Source: Thuidium tamariscinum (Eukaryota; Streptophyta; Bryopsida; Hypnales; Thuidiaceae). From it: a stretch of 64,000 bases of DNA. Below, in pieces: positions 24,980 through 37,889 of the stretch; the first letter of the stretch is position 1; each line of letters starts with the position of its first letter. The stretch is from NCBI GenBank assembly GCA_947034885.2, contig OX344751.2, positions 36,011,582-36,075,581 of the forward strand, in the 5' to 3' direction. Position numbers and translations under genes: made by a program. The notes beneath the pieces are model-generated. The model saw nothing but the letters and a program-made list of their open reading frames with translations, ran no database searches and had not been told where the DNA came from.

Positions 24980-27900
24980 CCGGGTCACCACCTTGAAGCC
25001 CGTCAGATTATTGAAAAGGGAATGTGAGTTCCTTGGAGGCCATCTTATGCGTTTTTGTATGGGTTGGTAGGACTTCTTTGGAAGCAGACAAGGCTTGTAG
25101 GGCTAGAGATTTTGTCACTGTAGAAGTTGCAGGAGTTTAGAGTAGTTGAAGTTTTTTCGCTACACATTTTGCCTTGCGAACTCTCTCTTTGTATCGCCCG
25201 AAGGCACCATTTTGAAGACAAAATGAAATTTGAACCTCCGCTCATGTATCCATGTTGTGTGTAGCTTCTGTGTGTGAATTACTCTAGGATGGTCTTGATT
25301 GAATCACTTAGCTCATACGAGAGCAAGCCTTCACGATGTATTCGTGAGCTTGTTGGAGGAACTCTCCTCATGCAGGTCAACAGTGGTTGGAAAACCCATC
25401 GACAGTAGCTTGTTCTAACTGCGAAGAGCTTTCAATGTCTCCCGGTGACACTTCCACCACTTCAACGATGTACTCATCTTCTTCGTCTTCTTGTGATTTG
25501 GCTAATGAATCTTTCTTTCTCGTTTTTTCATAGCCATATAGCTTTTGTCGTCTGCAATCATCTTACTAGTATAAACTCGTGAGCAGATAGTGGTGGCACC
25601 TGTTCTGAATCTCGTGGAATTCTTCGACGACTCCCTTCAAATGCCGTTTGTGATTGTCCACTTTCGGCTCCATCTAGAACAAAAATCAGCAAATCAAACC
25701 AATCAATCACGGAATTTCTTGCACATCTCGCAACGCCTAAAACCTCCTGACCAAGATCTGTGGTGGATTGCCACAATTCTGACAAGATTGCCGTCACGGC
25801 CCAATTTCGACCTCAAGTGTCGTTGGTGAGTGTCTCTGAAGCTAATGAAACATGGACGGTCTAGGGTTAACTTACTAGCTTTCATTCCCCAAATATACCA
25901 ACCTTGCAATGTAAACCAATTTTTAAAAATATACAAAATGTATAGCTTAAATACAAGCAGAAAATGGTGAAGCATACAATCGTTATAAAGTTGAATTTCA
26001 CAATTTTAGAGTATATTTTTGAAATTTATAGAGTCTCATAAAATTATTATTTTTGTTTTTTCGTTCATTTTTTTCAAATTGATAGTATATAAAAATATTT
26101 TAATCCTTCAGATACTATAGATGGTCAAGATTTCAAAAGTTGTGGAGATATATCATATAATGTAACTTAGAATAATGATCTACTAATGACTTTAAAACAT
26201 TAAAATGTGATGTATAGATCATATCTGTACTATTAGACCAATTTGCTATACCAAAAACTTTCAATAAAATTAGGACCCAAAAATTGAAACTTCTTTCTAA
26301 ATTGACAATCAATTAAATATTTGTAATTTCTCAAGATTTCTTTTCCTTTCAGTTCAAAAAGTAAATTTCTTGTTAAGGTGGTTTTCAAAGATTATATTTT
26401 ATTTATTCATTAAAGTCATTTTTGAAGGTTTGTTTTAAAATTGATAAATTTAATTTTTTAAGTTGATATACTTATATTCCTTAAATTATAGGAAATTTAC
26501 TAAACAAAGTTGCAAAATTTATACTATACATATATTGCAAAAGAATTGATATTAGAATTTACAAACATTTAGATGGATGGAAAAATAAAGATCATGCATA
26601 ACTAGGATATATTTACATTCATCTATTTTTTGAATTGTGTATATGTAGTCCTTTACATAAGAATGTATTGATTTTATTCCAAAATTTGTAGAATTGCTTT
26701 AAGTGAAGTTATTAGGTGCTTTCACCTAAGAGGCATATCTCAAGCACCTTTCAAAAGGACGAAAATGTAGGAACTTATTATTACCCTAGATTACCTAATC
26801 TTTAAAGGGACTAAGGTGCATCTTTTGGCAACATAGAAATTTTGGGCAATTTGTGATTGGAGATTTCTATACTTTAGGCCCAAAGTTTAATAGAAGGTGT
26901 GGATGAGGAATATCTTTAAGGCCCAACAATTTTTGTAACTTTTAACTACAATTAAAAAACTTATTGCAAGATATGTTGTTTCTTTCTCAATTTGGATAGT
27001 TTAGGCAGATAAAAAAATTAATTTTTTAGAAACAAAATTTGAAATTGGTTTTGTCAATTCATATATATTTAGAAAGCTTTGAAACATTCTATTTTGATTA
27101 ATGAGTCAAAAGTCATGAAGAGTTTTTATTTGCTGGCAATAATTGATTTTCAATTCTAAAATAAACTGCAAAGTCCTTTATTTAATTCAATTTTTCAATA
27201 TTTTTGGATAAAAATAAAAATATTGGATGTAGACTATTTATCATAACATTTGAACCATTGGGATTGGTATGTACTCACTATTTTTTTCCTACATGTTATA
27301 TAATTCCAAATTATCTACAATTTCTCAAGCATATAGCCAACTGGCCTTCTCAAGGGATGCACTCATCATTTCTTTGATGTCAATGTCCGAACTAATGAAG
27401 AGTAATTTCAATTGTGCATTGGACCTAAATTTTATACAATTCTTTAAAGTAAATTAGCATTCATATAATGATCTTTTAGACTTTATAAATAATGAAGGAT
27501 ATACAAAAATACTAAAATTTATCGATTTTTTTAAAAGTAGCCCCATCTAACTTCCCCTCCAAAAACTTGAACTTTTTGACACTAACATGGTGGTGTTCAG
27601 CAAGTTGTGGGGACTAAACATTCATCTCCCGCTCTCAAAATGTAGATGCTTCCACTTGGTGAACTTGGTGTTGCAAAGCTGCACTAATTGCAAGCTATTC
27701 TTCTTGGTAGGTGGTAGGTAGAGATTGAAGTGCAAAAGGGAGATGGGCAAGTTGACTAGCTCAACATGTACTTGGGCAATACTTGCATGTTACTAAGGTA
27801 CTAAGTAATTTGCATGCATTTGTTTTTTGAATGATTCATGTGTGCTTCCCTCTTACATGTATTTTTTTCCCAATGCTTTCCTTCATTGATGTTGTGTTGT

Positions 27901-28000
27901 TTTTATATGCAGGTCACAATGTGACGAAAAGAGGCAGTCACTGTGATGTGATTAATTTTCCTACCTCCCTTCATCAGAAAAATCAGTAGCCGTTGGATTT
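24980..28000. other. AT-rich intergenic stretch
   Basis: No recognised gene. On the minus strand at about 25385-25555 an open segment is rich in Glu, Asp, Lys and Ser (for example SQEDEEDEYIVEVVEV) and is preceded by another open segment (25558-25797) in a shifted frame. Together they look like a decayed coding fragment that I cannot assign. From 25.9 to 27.5 kb the sequence is very AT-rich with no visible structure. Confidence 0.4.
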
Positions 28001-28512
28001 GAATAAAAAAAAATCCCAACCCCCCTCCAAGAAAAAGCAACAACCGTCAGATACTAATACAGATACCACATACCAATACGGATACTAAATACGAAAATTG
28101 AATATGGATACTATATACAGATACAGGATACGGATATTGAGTATGGATACTAGTACTGAATACAAATATGATGAATACAAATACAATATACGGGTATATG
28201 GATACTATATACTATATCCTTTATCCCATATCCTTTGTCTCCAATCCCACCCTTTGAGAATTACAAGAGGGGGAGGGGGGAGGGGGGATTTACAAATTTA
28301 AAAAATTTAAAAATTTAAAATTTAAAATTTATATCAAATTGGGAGGGGAGGGGGCTTAAAAATTTTAATGTTTAAATCATTAAATCAGATTGGGAGGGGC
28401 TAAGGGGGAGGTGGTAATTTTTTTTAATTTTAAATTTGTTTAGTTTTTGAGCTCATTGTGACACAGTTTGTCACAATGACAATGAGCTCAAAAGAGGCAG
28501 TCACTACCTCAA
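27923..28512. repeat. Composite repeat block: direct 16-mer pair around GATAC-rich and G-rich tracts
   Basis: AAAAGAGGCAGTCACT occurs near 27926 and again near 28490, each next to a GTCACAATG motif. Between them are a degenerate GATAC/GGATAC array (about 28045-28225) and G-rich tracts (about 28265-28410) alternating with AAATTTAAA runs. A hairpin begins and ends with GAGCTCATTGT and its complement (28449-28489). No coding function is seen. Confidence 0.6.
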
Positions 28513-31141
28513 TAACATATCTTATCTTAGCAGTCACTGCCTCAAGTATCATTATGGCCTTAGTTTGGAGTTTTTAGTGTCCCATTGCTTTTGAAAATAG
28601 AAATCTTGAACATTCATGTTCTTCATTTTTGATACTCTTTGTAAATGGTGTGTGTTATGTGTTTGTTAACACATACACCACAATTTTGTGTCGATTGCCT
28701 TGAGCCATCAAACTTGAACTTGCATTGTAATGTTTGCATTGTTTTCTTATGGTATTAGTTTTTGTTTTCTTGCTTCATTGCTTCATTGGTACAAAATTTT
28801 GCAATTGTTGTAATTTTGTGTTATTGTGAATATAGTTTAGAAATACACTATTTAGGATTATTTACAAAGTATATAGTAACCATTTATATGACTTTCTACT
28901 ATGATGTATTTAAAATGAGGATAGGGTATAAAAAATTGGCATCCAAAATCTTTTTAATTAAAAGATAGGGTATATGAAATAGGCACCCTTTAGAAATTTA
29001 GGTGAAGTAAGACCCCATAAATCCCAAAAATTCACCTACATAGCCCTTGATTAATAGGGGCTTGTTCTCACATGATCAACAAACTTCCCGAATAGTGTAC
29101 CCCCCTGAGCTAGCCTTCAAGAATAAATCCAAAAAGCACCACCATTTTGGACAAATTTCATACAAATGTGAGCTTGTAAAGTGCAACTACTTGGTTTTTT
29201 GTATGGCCAAAAAAAAGTTGTCCATTCAAATGCTAATATCGTGTAATCCGTACAATAGAAAATTTAGAAATTTTTTCCCCATCTTTTCAAACCAACATAC
29301 TACAAAATCCTACAATTACATGTATCTAAATTTTTTTTTTCAACGATTTAGTATTTATATTAGAAAAGGTAGTTCTAGAACATTTTTGGTAAAACATAGT
29401 CAAGAAACTTTAGAGGTTAAATACTTACTTAAAATTAGGGCTTGTAAATTAAATAGATAGAAGAACTTGATATATACAAAACTAACAACTCTAAAATAGG
29501 AAGTAAGTTTGTGCTACAATGACTATGTGGTGGCAAAATATTCCACTTGATATGAAATGTTGATGAGCACAATTTTAGAAATCAACAATCAGGAGTTTGA
29601 ATGTTGTTTGGCAAGGGTCTTAAATAATCCTTCAAAGCCCAAATAATTACTTGAATATTTTCATGTTTTAGATTATATCTTTGAACAATTGTATAGATTG
29701 TCTTAATTTCTTCAAAATTGCTATAAATAAATAATTTTTAAAAATAATTCAAATATTATTTTAGACAAACAAGAAATATCTTGAAAAACATAATCCTATT
29801 TACCATTTAAAACATGAATATTAGACTCTTGGAATTAAGGATGAATTCAAATTCACTAAACAATTGACTTGATTTAGTTTACTTACATTTTACCTAACAC
29901 CAACTACAACTTAAACATAATTGTAATCCTTACAAGTCTCAAAGGCCTTTTCTGGCTATATATTTTTAATTCCATGTTAATTAAAAAAAAATTCTTGATT
30001 TGATACTTTGTAAATTGTAATAATATATTTGTCTATATTTTTTCATTTGATTACATTCTCAAAGCATATTATATAATTTTTATGAATACTACACAAAATA
30101 GTGAAAGAAGGCTACCTTAACAATTAGGTCCCCTTACCTTATTATACTATACATCAAGAAAGTTACTTTACAAACCATCAAAGTCAACAAATATTTCTAA
30201 AAAAGTTTCTAGTTATACACATTGAGGTTTATAAGTTCAAATTATAACAATACTCAATTCAAAAGCAATGCATTCTTGTATAACAATTGAAAATATTTAT
30301 ATGGTATCAAATGTCAAGAAATTAGTATTAGGCAACCTATTTCACTATTTGTGTAGTATATAAAGGTAACATCTTTTATATCATTTCAACCAAGTTCATT
30401 GTTGAGGAAAATTTGTGAATACCTTCCCTTCATAAAACATAGGAAAGTTTTCAAAGATCTTTTCATTGTGGCCTAAAATGTACTAATCTTCTGGTACATT
30501 ATGTGGCAATCTGACACAACATTTCTTTCTAGGTTACCATACCCAACTACAGGGTCACCATTTCATGACAAACATTTTATCAAAGTTGAGGAAATGAGTT
30601 TGACAAAGTTAAGATAATGTATTATTCAAAGCTTCTTTTATCCTCTATACAATTTTTTCCCTAGAAAAACAACTTTTCCTAAAATCCTGTTAACCATTTT
30701 TAGAGTTCTTTTTACCGACACTGACCACCGGGTATGGATTTGACAAGTTCTCAAAAACCAATTACGATTTTTGAAAATCTCAAATGAGACAAGCAAATAT
30801 ACTTCGAGAAAACTCTCTTTACTATAATGAAACCATAAGGTTAAAAGGACTTTGCAGCTTATTTCATAGTGTAACTGCCATAGTGGCACACTGAACTAAA
30901 ATACTACATTCGGTATTCAAATACAATTCAGATGCAATGCAATGTAATTGTACTTGAAAGACCGGTAGTACCAACTGCTGTTTTGCAACTAATGAATGAT
31001 GAGAAGTAGGTTAATCTTAGGAAGTTTCAGATGTTTTTAATACTTTAACGAAAGAGATGCCGTCTAAGCTTTAGGGCAGTACCTCGTGATTCAATTTTCA
31101 AGCGGCGTCCTTTACTGTACTGTACAGTTCACGCACTGAGT
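28513..31141. other. AT-rich intergenic stretch downstream of the amylase gene
   Basis: No gene or clear repeat was recognised. The 137-codon frame at 29047-29460 has a composition expected of AT-rich non-coding DNA and resembles no known protein. Confidence 0.5.
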
Positions 31142-34100
31142 TCACTGAGCAGGTAAGAGGGGCTTGGGTTTAGTCCAAACTATGAAGCCACGGCCCGAGA
31201 GAGAGAGGTCCCACGACTCGTCACTGGGAGGGGTCCATTCAGTCCTGCCTAACCGCACACACAACTTGTTATCAATGATTGCCGAGTAACCATCCTTGTC
31301 CGCTTCCAGTATTGTCATCGGGGATCGACTGTGGATTTCTTGCATCTTCCGAATGTTGATCTGTGCATAGAAGTAAATAGATTTAGTGCAATTAAAAGAA
31401 ATCAATGCACCATTGAGTAACTAGGTGTTCTAAAATGAAGAATTTATACAAAATGATCACTGTCGCGCATAATCGAGGAACCTCTTACATCAGTCTTATT
31501 GATTAATCATTTAGGAGATCTAAGGCTTAGTAAGAGTTCCACTCTAGAGTGATGGACGAGTTTAAAGTTTGTTCAAGGTATATAGCCAGTCCATTTTACA
31601 ACTCTTATCTTAAGGGTCAGAAGAGATAATCATGTTAAGAGTACACAAAGAAACATCAGTATCTTGAAGAATCGAGTACACTGCAATTCTTAATCTCAGA
31701 GGAGTACTTACCAAATCCAGAATAGCCTGCTTAAGGTCGCTGCCCCACTCAAACAAATGGTCATAAAAAACACAAGGTTGTCCAGGATGAGTAAGGATAT
31801 AAGCATAACCCTGCACCAGGCCACAGAAAAGACATTCAAGGTCATTTTGATCAAAATCTTCCATCTTTGCGGTTGATAGTGAAGTGAGGATAAGCAATGT
31901 TCCGAATGAATTTCCCTACATCAATTGAGAATCTTTCTAATGTGGACATTGCGTTGATGGGTGGGGATAGTACCTGTGCCACATATTTACGTGGAAATGG
32001 CCAATGTGCCTATGATGCAATAAAAGGTGGGAGTTAGCGTCTCCAGTAATCAGGTGTCGTGAAATAATGGCGAATAGGGGCACTAAGCCATCCTCTGTGC
32101 TAATACCCAAGAATAGAGCCATAATATTTCACCAGTTTCAAGATGCGATAAAGTTGATTTTTGTAAAAGGTGTTTATGCTTCAAACCTGGGTAGATCCCG
32201 TATCGTGGTTATCTATAAAAGTAACAGCCCTCGAAGGCCAAACACCCAACAGTCCAGGTGGGCGCCCTTGCACATCACGAAGTCGATACCATTCTTTCTT
32301 GGCACATGCTTCCTGAAATCAACTCGGATGTCAGCTCCAATGAAATGAATCAACTAGATGTTTTTCATATAAGTTTTCAAAAGCTATCTGCTAAACACCA
32401 AACTGAAGTCTGCAAGTTTCTTTCCACCTGTTGCAATGACACACTGAAGTCTGATTTCCCTACAACGACAGAGTTTCTGTTTCAAATGATACTTTCTGCA
32501 CATGCTAAATTCTGCTTTAAGAAATTGATAGACAGATCTCACCTGCAAGATAGCCTTGGTGGTAAAATCGAATGCGCATGATAGCCCATCAGTGCCATCA
32601 ATCCAATCAATAATTCGCTGTCGGTGAGCATCTGTATAACACAACTATATGAATCCTTCTCTGTTTCATTCCTGCAATCAGTGCCACCCTAGTTTTGCAA
32701 CGTCTCATCTATAAAACCAACATAAATAAGTAAGTTGAAAACAGAAAAGAAAATTTGAAAACAAGTGCGAACCTTGATTATAGTCAAGAATGAATTTGGG
32801 CCCAGTATATCTGCATGTGTCCCAATACTCGCCGACGGCTAATCTGGGTCTCGAAGCTTCAATGTAAGATTTCACAAATTTGGAACTATACCTGTTCACA
32901 ATGATCGCATTAAACTCGTCTTTCAGTTGACATTTTTACATGGAGCACGCTGTTTTCCAGTTTAAATGTACCCAGTATGTAACACCTTAAATTCCAAGGT
33001 CGGGCAAGGAATAAGAAAAGAAAAGAAAGTACATGCTAAAACAGCAATCGCAATTTTTGACCAATAAGCACTGAGGAAGCACATCGTACACCGGTGAAAG
33101 AGATCAACTAACCCTTTGGCATAATCAAACCGAAAATATTCAAAGCCTATTTCCTTGCGCAGCCATTGCAGCCAATGCTTCAGGTCATTTGCAACAACCT
33201 CGTTGGAATGGTCCAAGTTGGGTATGCCTTTAAATATTTCTCCAGTACTTGGCTTTCCCTAAGAACAGAGCAAGGTCAGAAGGATCAGAAATCAACATAT
33301 TTCTTTCCATGTTCAGTGCCTCAGGAGGCACGAGATTTAGATGGGAAGTAGAAGAAACAGTACAAGGCAAAAAAATCCCCACTTGAGCACGAAGTTCGTT
33401 AGTGAATGTACCAGACCACCAGAATCTGACGTGACGGCATATTCATCCCAAGGCATAGGAAGTCCATCATAACGGTTGTATAAATCACCAACTCCCCGAG
33501 TGCTGCCTACTCGATGATTGATCACTACATCAGCCATCGGTTTCAACCCGTTTTTCTTCATCTCGCGCAATAAGCTCTTCAATTCAGCTTCACTACCATA
33601 TGCGGAGTTTAGATTATACAGATTCTTTGGGAGGTATCCTGAAAAAAAGAAACAAAACCTTCAAGTATGTAAGTTCTTGGAAAAACTTGTTGAAAAGATA
33701 ATGCAACTATGCGATGTCATGGAATGAAACCCCAAAATTGAGAAGTTCCCTCCAAGATCAGCTAAAATCCTGAAGACAACCAGAAGGCCAACCAAAGCTC
33801 GAGTGTCTAACCTTGCGGGGCCAATGAATCACAAATGGGAGGAAGCCACATAGAGGTAAACCCCCATGCAGCAAGCTCTGGTACTTTTCCTTTGAGTGAC
33901 GACCACCACTGCTGCTTATGGGACTCCCAGTTAAAGCCCTGAGCAAAGAGGATCATTTTTTTATTTTACAGCTCCTTTGCATGCCTCGTTACTTTCCCTC
34001 ATGCCCTGAACAAGCTCTAAACAGAAGCAAAACGATATCATCACTCAAAGGAAATACCTGAATAAAAATTTCTTTGCCTTTGCGGATGAGATCCTCAACT

Positions 34101-36213
34101 GTAAGCAGATGTGTGCGCAGGTGATGTTAGCTCTGGAATGTTAGATTATATCTAGTACTTCATTTCCAAAATAGTATACCCGACTTACTCAAGTTGAATA
34201 GCCATTTGCAAAAGGATCTCAAATATAAAATAAAAAACTCCACGATCGCTTTAGGTTATATGTAATGAGTCTTACCACTATCATCGGGTTGAACTTCCGT
34301 CTCTTCCACCTACATTATTACTAAACTCGTTAGTTAGATCGTTTCACAAGGCAATGAGGATCGATACACTAAATATTTGTGAAAGTTTCTGTGTTGAGTC
34401 AGAGCAATACTTACTCTTGTCTCGACGCTTTGAGTCTGTTCAGAGCGCGCTTCTTCCTCCTTTGAAGCTGATTCTTTCTCTTCCTGAAACACGCAACCAT
34501 AACTCCTAAGAATTTCTCTCATTTTGAAGCGGTTGATGAGCACAAAAACAGTTCTATAAATAACTGAATAATTCTATAATATTTTAACGTAACAAGGACG
34601 ATGTCAAGGGTATTAAGGCGGACCAATCCTAACCCTCACCTCCCGATCCTCAGGAGATTCTTGTGATGGAGAAAGGGACTCTGGGCTGGCGTCTTGTTTT
34701 TCACCTTTACTTCCTCCAGTTCCGTCCACCTGTGCAATAGTCAAGTCCTAACATTAAATTTTCCTATTTTCACATCTTCGTTAGAGAAGCTTCTGCAGTT
34801 CTACTCGTATAGGAAGGCCACATTTCTGTCTTTTCATTTTAGATTATAGATTCATCTATAAGCAAGCAATCATGATGTGCTAGTCACATAGGATTGGAAT
34901 TCAGCAAGTCGAGGGCTTACCAACTCCTCCCCATCAAATATCGTCTCGCCAATTGATAGACAACCATTTAAGCGGGGCCATTTCTGTGCGCGTTCATTTT
35001 CTCCGAGTGGTGCCTCCAGGGATCTTTTGAGAAAAGGTTCTCCATTCAAACCTGCACTCGCTTGAATGCAAGTTAGGATTCCTGGTCTGAAGCAAGAAAA
35101 TCAGACATTACGCAGTTCAATGCCCCAGGACTGAAATAATCTAGACATATTAAAGTTAGTTTCAACACATCAAAAAGTATAAAGCTCACGAACCTAAGGT
35201 TAAATCTGCCTCCATTTCCTGCGGCTTCAAAGCTTCAGTGAGCAGCAAGAACAAATCCTTACGCAGCTTACATTCTCTGCCACATATAATGAGGATGAGA
35301 GTAGATACGAGCAGTACAACATCAGCTTCATTGCAAGTAACCAGAGTAACTTCAGAAAAAATGAGCAATCAAACAGAATGATGCCTACTTCATGGCCAGA
35401 AAGCAAACCTTATAACAAAATTCCTTAATGCATCCATCACAATGATGCGCACACTTTCGAACAAAGAAATTCGGTCAATCGACACGTTCAATGATGCTAG
35501 TACCATTTCCTCCTAAATATAGACGGGATTTCTATCCTACGCTCGTGTGATTCATAAAACAACTCCCAATCAATGCCATTACTCCAGATTTTATTAGAAA
35601 CAAAAGTGATTCTCGCTCTCTCACTCTCAAGAATAAGAACGTACTTGAAGAATAGATCACTCTGAGAAAGACAACAGCGAGTTTCTTGACACATTTCGTC
35701 ACTCGTTGCCATACCAAATTGTCCCAAGAAAAATACCAAGAATACTAATCCCGTAATCTTTCGCGCTGCATTCTCCTCCGAGAGCTCCGAAGTCGTTATC
35801 TGCCAAAAATGCAGTGAACAAATCACGAAACATAAGAAATTTTCGTAATGCTTCTCGCAATCCAGTTTTCGCAGACAAATTTGATAATCCACAACGTGCA
35901 TCCGAATTACTAAAGCACATGAAAATAGACAAACATACAATTGATGAAAGCGGGACAAGCCTGCTGATTCCCACCCGAATCAAGCTCAACTTCAATAAAA
36001 CTAGAGCACATGTACTCCTTTCTTAATTTCCCTCCAAAGTGACAAATGCACTAAATCACAAGCGGTAGAGACTCTCAGAACACTCTATTCGAACGATCAA
36101 GACGATCAGGACGACGTCACTCTCACCTCGATCCAACGAGAAAAATGCTCGAATCGGCCACGAAGAAATCGTGGAAATTTCAATTCCGGCACACCGAACA
36201 CCTCAATCAGCAT
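31142..36213 (-). CDS. AMY2: Alpha-amylase (GH13), AMY2-like, with long N-terminal extension
   Basis: This endo-acting enzyme cuts alpha-1,4 bonds in starch. Eighteen exons in transcript order: 36213-36127, 35799-35645, 35453-35409, 35276-35190, 35086-34921, 34729-34640, 34483-34415, 34309-34276, 34098-34058, 33938-33812, 33638-33412, 33258-33113, 32891-32773, 32631-32543, 32312-32187, 32009-31974, 31810-31712 and 31360-31142. They join in frame to 653 residues. The barrel starts near residue 259 (GFNWESHK). [11 protein letters not shown], the nucleophile Asp in FRFDYAKG (about 421), the acid/base Glu in VGEYWD (about 446) and the Asp of [11 protein letters not shown] (about 531) are all present. 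The C-terminal beta domain ends in VWTK. The catalytic part is closer to plant AMY2 than to AMY3. The first 258 residues lack a domain I recognise and include a hydrophobic run ([10 protein letters not shown]) and an acidic Glu/Ser linker. The first three exons and the start are the weakest part, so location in the cell is open. Confidence 0.9.
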
Positions 36214-36572
36214 GAGAGAAGCGAGTGGAGGCGCAGTAATGAAAGTGTGTTCAATCTTGGGAAGGCGGAAAACGGATGGTGGAGTGAGTGGGAGACGAGT
36301 CTGTGATGCCGCAGGAAGCAGAGGTCCCTGGCGCTCAGAATGAGAGCATGTGGCCCGTCAAGTCGAGGCTGGACCCCGTGAAACAGAGTGCCAGACATCG
36401 AACGGCCAGCTGCACGGGAACGTTTTTGTGAACGGTGTTCCCTCGAATCAATGGCCCAGAACTTTTGTACCGTAGCAGTTCGTGAGAGGCAACTAACTAC
36501 CGTACCTGGCTATCAGGGTCGGCAGTAAGCCTATGACCTTGTCGTCTAAAGCCCCATTCTCATTTGGCCTTA
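36214..36572. promoter_or_regulatory. Upstream region of the amylase gene
   Basis: This stretch should hold the promoter and 5' untranslated part. An open frame continues upstream of the chosen ATG on the minus strand without another ATG before a stop, so a different first exon is possible. No clear TATA box was identified. Confidence 0.3.
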
Positions 36573-36703
36573 GAGCATCCTCATGCCTGCTCTTCAAATG
36601 CCACACTTCAAACATTTTGGACCCCTGATCTTCCTCTAACAAGGATGATCAGTGGTCCAAAATGTTTGAAGTGTTGCTTTGAAGATTAGGCATGGGGATG
36701 CTC
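36573..36703. mobile_element. 131-bp Tourist-like MITE, nearly one long hairpin
   Basis: The ends GAGCATCCTCATGCC and GGCATGGGGATGCTC are inverted repeats, and the arms stay paired for about 60 bases each (CTTCAAACATTTTGGACC against GGTCCAAAATGTTTGAAG). TTA borders both ends (36570-36572 and 36704-36706), the target duplication typical of PIF/Harbinger MITEs. It lies about 360 bases upstream of the amylase start codon and would give a strong RNA hairpin if transcribed. Confidence 0.78.
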
Positions 36704-36706
36704 TTA

Positions 36707-37610
36707 AGGATTAGCAAAGAGTGTTGGTTGGACTGTTTAGAGCCACCTGTGTTCACATCAACTGTGGGTTTTTCTCTCCCGAACCTATGTGAAGTCCCAC
36801 TTGGCAGAGTTATAACTACGGTGTTAGGTGCAAAGCTGCAGAGTTTCAGGAGGAAATTTCAACTTCATTACCAGGTTTTCTGTAACACCTTTTTCATGCC
36901 AAAATGAAGATTCAAGGAGTTCTACTTGCAGTGTTTACTAATCTTTGTTGTCAAGCCTAATTACAAAACAACAACATTGCAAACCTCGAAGTTTTGGCGA
37001 TACTTTTGTTAGAGACAGATCTTGAAACCAAAAGTTCAGATTCTTGCGAAACTCAAACATCAAAAATCATACCTCAATGTTGTCTATGACACACCAAACG
37101 GTGATGTTGTTGCTTTCAATGTGATGAAGGTGTTTTGGAGGGTAGCACTAGTGACTGACTTAATTCTCATTGCCTTCTTGTTGATGCATTTTGCTCCCAT
37201 TCCAACACTTCCGGACACCCAATGAAACAACAAATTGTGCAAGAACTACAAGTAACGAGACAGATAAATCATGGGAGAGGAAGACGGGATTGACAGGAAG
37301 TTAAACGTTGGAGTACATGTGTGATGCAATGTGCAACGTAGGAGAGGGGGGCATAGCTCAGTCTCAAGAATAAACGACTGGTACTATGAATTTCACTCCT
37401 TTCCATCCCATGTCATTTACCTAGCTTGTACTACTTAGTAAAAACCAAAAACCAAAAATTGATTAACGCCACAAATGTGAACAACACGGCATTATGTAAT
37501 TCACGTCAAATACCGAACCTAAGTTTCTACAAAACAAATCCTGTCATAGCTACAGTTATCATTATTATGTTTTAAAATCGCCTGTACATAGAGCCAATTG
37601 AGAATGTACC
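36707..37610. other. Intergenic stretch
   Basis: No gene recognised. Short open frames at 36692-36907 and 37022-37225 show no family signature. They could be parts of a decayed coding sequence, but nothing ties them together. Confidence 0.4.
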
Positions 37611-37614
37611 TTAA

Positions 37615-37885
37615 GGTAGGTACACCCAAAATGGCACCTGACCTTAAACCGCCATCTACAATGTGCATACATTTCCGAAATCAATCATGTATTTAGATTG
37701 TAGATGGTGCTTTCAGAAACAAACTTTGACCGTTAATAACTTTTGCATACGATATCCAAATCCTCTGTTCTTTGGTACTTTGGAACATGCTTTCACTCAC
37801 CAACAAGACTATATAAAATTTTAAACAGCATGATAACAAAAACTAGGCACAATAAGAATAAGTGGCGCTTTTAGGTGTACCCATC
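37615..37885. mobile_element. 271-bp TIR element (GGTAGGTACACC family), copy 2
   Basis: This is the same family as 19812-20082, with the same length and the opposite orientation. The ends are GGTAGGTACACCCAAAA and the complement of TTTTAGGTGTACCCATC. TTAA stands directly on both sides (37611-37614 and 37886-37889), a candidate target duplication. The interior conserves GTAGATGGTGCTTT and the GCATACGATATCCAAATCC core. It is non-coding. Confidence 0.78.
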
Positions 37886-37889
37886 TTAA

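Noticed and set aside
29047..29460. 137-codon frame in AT-rich DNA
   Set aside because: Composition (Lys, Asn, Phe, Ile) is that expected of AT-rich non-coding DNA, with no motif or supporting exon.
35497..35958. 153-codon minus-strand frame as a separate gene
   Set aside because: Part of it (35645-35799) fits the amylase model as an exon with good borders; the rest is intron on that model.
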